From assembly GCA_002368955.1 (NCBI GenBank), contig DFDY01000112.1:1-18850 (forward strand): 18,850 bases of DNA, written 5' to 3'. This document shows, piece after piece, positions 16,442-18,850 of this stretch. This stretch comes from Bacteroidales bacterium UBA3816 (lineage in GTDB: Bacteria > Bacteroidota > Bacteroidia > Bacteroidales > P3). A program made the position numbers and the translations under genes. Every line of letters begins with the position of its first letter. Within the stretch, counting starts at the first letter, position 1. The notes under the pieces were generated by a model, which was not told the origin of the DNA, did no database searches, and saw only the letters and a list, made by a program, of their open reading frames with translations.

Positions 16442-16489
16442 CGAAAAAAAAACAATAACGGAGGAATATAATGCCATTCGTCGCATTAC

Positions 16490-16502
16490 TGACAAAATGT
16501 CA
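16490..16502. promoter_or_regulatory. Palindrome upstream of htpG, candidate operator
   Basis: TGACA-AAA-TGTCA is a perfect 13-bp inverted repeat ending 11 bp before the sigma-54-like element. Its symmetry and position between two divergent genes suit a dimeric regulator. No regulator can be named. Confidence 0.3.
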
Positions 16503-16513
16503 CTCGGCCGCAT

Positions 16514-16529
16514 TGGCACTGAAATTGCA
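16514..16529 (+). promoter_or_regulatory. Sigma-54-like -24/-12 promoter element upstream of htpG
   Basis: TGGCACT-GAAA-TTGCA matches the sigma-54 consensus TGGCACG-N4-TTGC at every position but one, and the GG and GC dinucleotides are exactly 12 bp apart. Transcription would start near 16540, giving a leader of about 44 nt for htpG. No Bacteroidetes -7 element was found in front of htpG, which makes this site the best promoter candidate. Whether this genome encodes RpoN cannot be seen. Confidence 0.45.
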
Positions 16530-16583
16530 GCAACAGAGGGTAGCTAAAACAATATGAATACAAAATAATAATGGATTAACAAT

Positions 16584-18494
16584 ATGAACGGTAATTTGAA
16601 CGTACAGACCGAAAACATATTTCCGGTCATTAAGAAATTCCTTTACTCCGACCACGAAATCTTTCTGCGTGAACTTGTTTCCAATGCCGTCGATGCCACC
16701 CAGAAGCTGAAAGCCGTCTCCTCGCGAGGCGAACTGAAGGGCGACCTAGGCGACCTGACCGTGGAGCTGGTCCTCGACAGCAAGAAGAAGACCCTCACCT
16801 TTAAGGACCGCGGCATAGGCATGACCGCCGAAGAGGTGGAAAAATATATCAACCAGATAGCCTTCAGCGGTGCCACCGACTTCTTGGACAAATATAAAGA
16901 TGTCCAAGAGAACCTTATCGGCCACTTCGGCCTCGGTTTCTACTCTGCCTTCATGGTGGCCGACAAGGTGGAGATTTTCACCAAGTCCTATAAGGATGCG
17001 CCAGCAGTCCACTGGACCTGCGACGGCAGCCCCACCTTCGAGATGGTGGAAGACCCCAAGCACACCGACCGTGGCACCGACATCGTGCTGCACATAGCCG
17101 ACGACTGCAAGGAATTTCTCCAAGAGCAGGAAATACTCCAGCTGCTGCGCAAATACTGCCGCTTTATGCCCATAGCCATCCGTTTTGGCGAAGAGAGCGT
17201 GTGGGTGGACAGCGAGACCGAGTTTGACGAAGTGGACGACGGCAACGGCGGTAAGAAGAAGCAGCCCAAACGGGTGGAGAAGAAGCAGCCCCGCATCATC
17301 AACAACACCGAACCTGCCTGGCGCAAAAGCCCCAGCAGCTTGACCGACGAGGACTACAAGAAGTTCTACCACGAGCTGTATCCGATGAACTTCGAAGACC
17401 CGCTGTTCCAGATTCACCTCAATGTTGACTACCCCTTCAACCTCACCGGCATTCTCTACTTCCCCAAGGTGCGCAAAACCATCGACCCCACCCGCAACAA
17501 GATTCAGCTCTATTGCAACCAAGTCTTTGTCACCGACAGCGTCGAAGGCATCGTGCCCGACTACCTCATGCTGCTGCACGGTGTGCTCGATTCGCCCGAC
17601 ATTCCTCTGAACGTAAGCCGCAGCTACCTCCAGAGCGACAGCAACGTGAAAAAGATTTCCAGCCACATAAGCAAGAAAGTGGCCGACAAACTGGAAGAGA
17701 TGTTCAAGAACGACCGCAAGGACTTTGAGAACAAATGGGACGACATCAAGATTTTTATCGAATACGGCATGCTCACCGAAGAGAAATTCTGCGAACGCGC
17801 CATGAAGTTCTCCCTGTTCAAGAACACCCAAGGAGAGTTCTTCAGCCTCAAAGACTACCGTGACAAGATTGCCCCGCTGCAGACCGACAAGGACAAAAAT
17901 GTCTGCTACCTCTATGCCAACGACATGGAAGAGCAGCACGCCTATATTGCCAAGGCCAAGGAAAAGGGCTACGACGTATTGCTGATGGACAGCGTTTTGA
18001 CACCCCACTACGTCAATCTGCTGGAACAGAAGATAGAGAAGACCCGCTTTGTGCGTGTGGATGCCGACACGGTGGAGAAACTAATCCCCCACGACGACAA
18101 CATTCCCGAAAAGCTGACTCAGGAGCAGAAAGATAAACTGAAACCCATTATCGAGGGCGAAGTGGACACCAAGAAATTCACTGTCCAGATGGAAAGTCTC
18201 GAAAGCGACGACCAACCCATGCTCATTACGCAGAGCGAGTTCATGCGCCGCTACAAAGAGATGCAGGCCACCAGTGGCGGCGGCATGGGTTACTTCGGCG
18301 AGATGCCCGAAAGCTACAACCTTGTGGTCAACGTCAACCACCCGCTGATAGAAGAGGTGCTGAACGAGACCGACAGCGAGAAGCAGAAACAGTTGGTGCA
18401 CCAGTTGACCGACCTGGCCCTGCTGGCCAACGGACTGCTCAAAGGCGAAGCCCTCACCGAATTTGTCAAACGCAGCGTGAGCATGATTAAATAA
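16584..18494 (+). CDS. Molecular chaperone HtpG (bacterial Hsp90)
   Basis: This 636-aa ATP-dependent cytosolic chaperone has an N-terminal GHKL ATPase domain with Glu30 and Asn34 in RELVSNAVDA, Asp75 in DRGIGMT, and the lid glycines in GHFGLGFYSAF (113-123). The middle domain contains the NVSRSYLQ loop with Arg346, which contacts the ATP gamma-phosphate. A C-terminal dimerisation domain follows. A short charged linker (DDGNGGKKKQPKRVEKKQ, about 214-235) joins the first two domains, and there is no C-terminal MEEVD, as expected for bacteria. All catalytic residues are present. The ATG follows an A-rich segment without a Shine-Dalgarno site. A terminator follows shortly after the stop, so it is monocistronic. 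Confidence 0.98.
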   Translation: MNGNLNVQTENIFPVIKKFLYSDHEIFLRELVSNAVDATQKLKAVSSRGELKGDLGDLTVELVLDSKKKTLTFKDRGIGMTAEEVEKYINQIAFSGATDFLDKYKDVQENLIGHFGLGFYSAFMVADKVEIFTKSYKDAPAVHWTCDGSPTFEMVEDPKHTDRGTDIVLHIADDCKEFLQEQEILQLLRKYCRFMPIAIRFGEESVWVDSETEFDEVDDGNGGKKKQPKRVEKKQPRIINNTEPAWRKSPSSLTDEDYKKFYHELYPMNFEDPLFQIHLNVDYPFNLTGILYFPKVRKTIDPTRNKIQLYCNQVFVTDSVEGIVPDYLMLLHGVLDSPDIPLNVSRSYLQSDSNVKKISSHISKKVADKLEEMFKNDRKDFENKWDDIKIFIEYGMLTEEKFCERAMKFSLFKNTQGEFFSLKDYRDKIAPLQTDKDKNVCYLYANDMEEQHAYIAKAKEKGYDVLLMDSVLTPHYVNLLEQKIEKTRFVRVDADTVEKLIPHDDNIPEKLTQEQKDKLKPIIEGEVDTKKFTVQMESLESDDQPMLITQSEFMRRYKEMQATSGGGMGYFGEMPESYNLVVNVNHPLIEEVLNETDSEKQKQLVHQLTDLALLANGLLKGEALTEFVKRSVSMIK

Positions 18495-18519
18495 TTGACG
18501 GCAAGAGATTCACGCCTAC

Positions 18520-18553
18520 AAAAAAGCCCCTACCTTTTGGCAAGGGCTTTTTT
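18520..18553 (+). terminator. Intrinsic terminator after htpG
   Basis: AAAAAAGCCC (18520-18529) pairs with GGGCTTTTTT (18544-18553); the 14-nt middle can add a few more pairs (CC/GG). The A-tract before and T-tract after make it potentially bidirectional, but both neighbouring genes are on the plus strand. Confidence 0.93.
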
Positions 18554-18599
18554 GTTTATAGCACAAGTGCAACGAATAGGTTAATATAAAAAAAAGTTG

Positions 18600-18607
18600 T
18601 ATCTTTG
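18600..18607 (+). promoter_or_regulatory. -7 promoter element of rmlB
   Basis: TATCTTTG lies in the context A7-GTTGTATCTTTGCA, identical over 21 bp to the element before the DUF481 gene. The -33 position at 19-nt spacing is not TTTG. The predicted leader is about 48 nt. Confidence 0.7.
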
Positions 18608-18660
18608 CAAAAAGATTGTATCATCCATTAGCACTATAATATTTTTACTATCAGCTATCT

Positions 18661-18850
18661 ATGAAGAAAAACATCATTATCACAGGCGGGGCTGGATTTA
18701 TCGGCAGCCATGTTGTGCGTTTGTTTGTGAACAAATACCCAGATTATAAGATTATCAACCTGGACAAGCTGACCTATGCGGGCAATTTGGCCAATCTGAA
18801 AGACATTGAGGGCAAACCCAACTATAAGTTCGTCAAGATGGACATCTGCG
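18661..18850 (+). CDS. dTDP-glucose 4,6-dehydratase, N-terminal part (truncated by window end)
   Basis: The first 63 codons are present. The Rossmann dinucleotide-binding motif TGGAGFIGSH (residues 8-17) is followed by INLDKLTYAGNLANLKDIE, which is diagnostic for RmlB within the short-chain dehydrogenase superfamily. RmlB converts dTDP-glucose to dTDP-4-keto-6-deoxyglucose, the second step of dTDP-rhamnose synthesis and a branch point for other deoxysugars of surface polysaccharides. Whether rmlA, rmlC or rmlD follow cannot be seen. The gene has its own -7 element after the htpG terminator. Confidence 0.95.
   Translation, partial: MKKNIIITGGAGFIGSHVVRLFVNKYPDYKIINLDKLTYAGNLANLKDIEGKPNYKFVKMDIC

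Noticed and set aside
16746..18008. 420-codon open frame antisense to htpG
   Set aside because: htpG is unambiguous on the other strand; the antisense frame is a by-product of its GC-biased third positions and resembles no protein family.

Overview
The window is chromosomal DNA of a Bacteroidota species, most likely order Bacteroidales. The evidence is five copies of the phylum-specific -7 promoter core (TAnnTTTG, here always GTATCTTTGCA), the absence of Shine-Dalgarno sites before genes, Bacteroidales-type HtpG and bL31 (type B) proteins, a secreted GH29 fucosidase and a DUF481 outer-membrane protein. Neither genus nor species can be read from the sequence.

Layout. 1-575 is non-coding and carries a dense cluster of perfect short-loop hairpins. 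576-7396 is a tightly spaced plus-strand run: a KefB-type cation/proton antiporter with RCK_C domains, a secreted S41 (CtpA-type) processing protease, an O-antigen ligase/polymerase-like membrane protein (Wzy_C) and an M16 zinc peptidase. Gaps are 57, 34 and 4 nt, so co-transcription is likely. A secreted GH29 alpha-L-fucosidase (7550-8935) faces this run on the minus strand, with a textbook Bacteroidetes promoter. Upstream of it lies a decayed fragment that aligns to the fucosidase's own 5' coding region.

9324-12807 is an AT-richer plus-strand cassette: a double-membrane-spanning CotH-family (atypical kinase fold) protein, a VTC-domain (polyphosphate polymerase-type) protein overlapping it by 4 nt, and a DUF4956 membrane protein. 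This is the most interesting system in the window: a putative membrane-associated phosphate-polymer/phosphotransfer machine whose biochemistry is, as far as I know, not established in bacteria. It is followed by a DUF481 beta-barrel and a secreted TPR protein, which share their own promoter.

14595-15054 is a monocistronic rpmE2 unit (bL31 type B) with a perfect promoter, a leader of about 105 nt containing a stem-loop, and an intrinsic terminator. The rest holds a minus-strand family-3 acyltransferase (probably a GTG start at or very near the transcript start), divergently placed htpG with a well-spaced sigma-54-like -24/-12 element, a bidirectional terminator, and the first 63 codons of rmlB (dTDP-glucose 4,6-dehydratase), which runs off the end.

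Several genes concern the cell surface (Wzy_C ligase, acyltransferase, rmlB, DUF481, CotH cassette), but they do not form one surface-polysaccharide locus. No tRNA, rRNA, CRISPR array, insertion sequence or phage gene was recognised.
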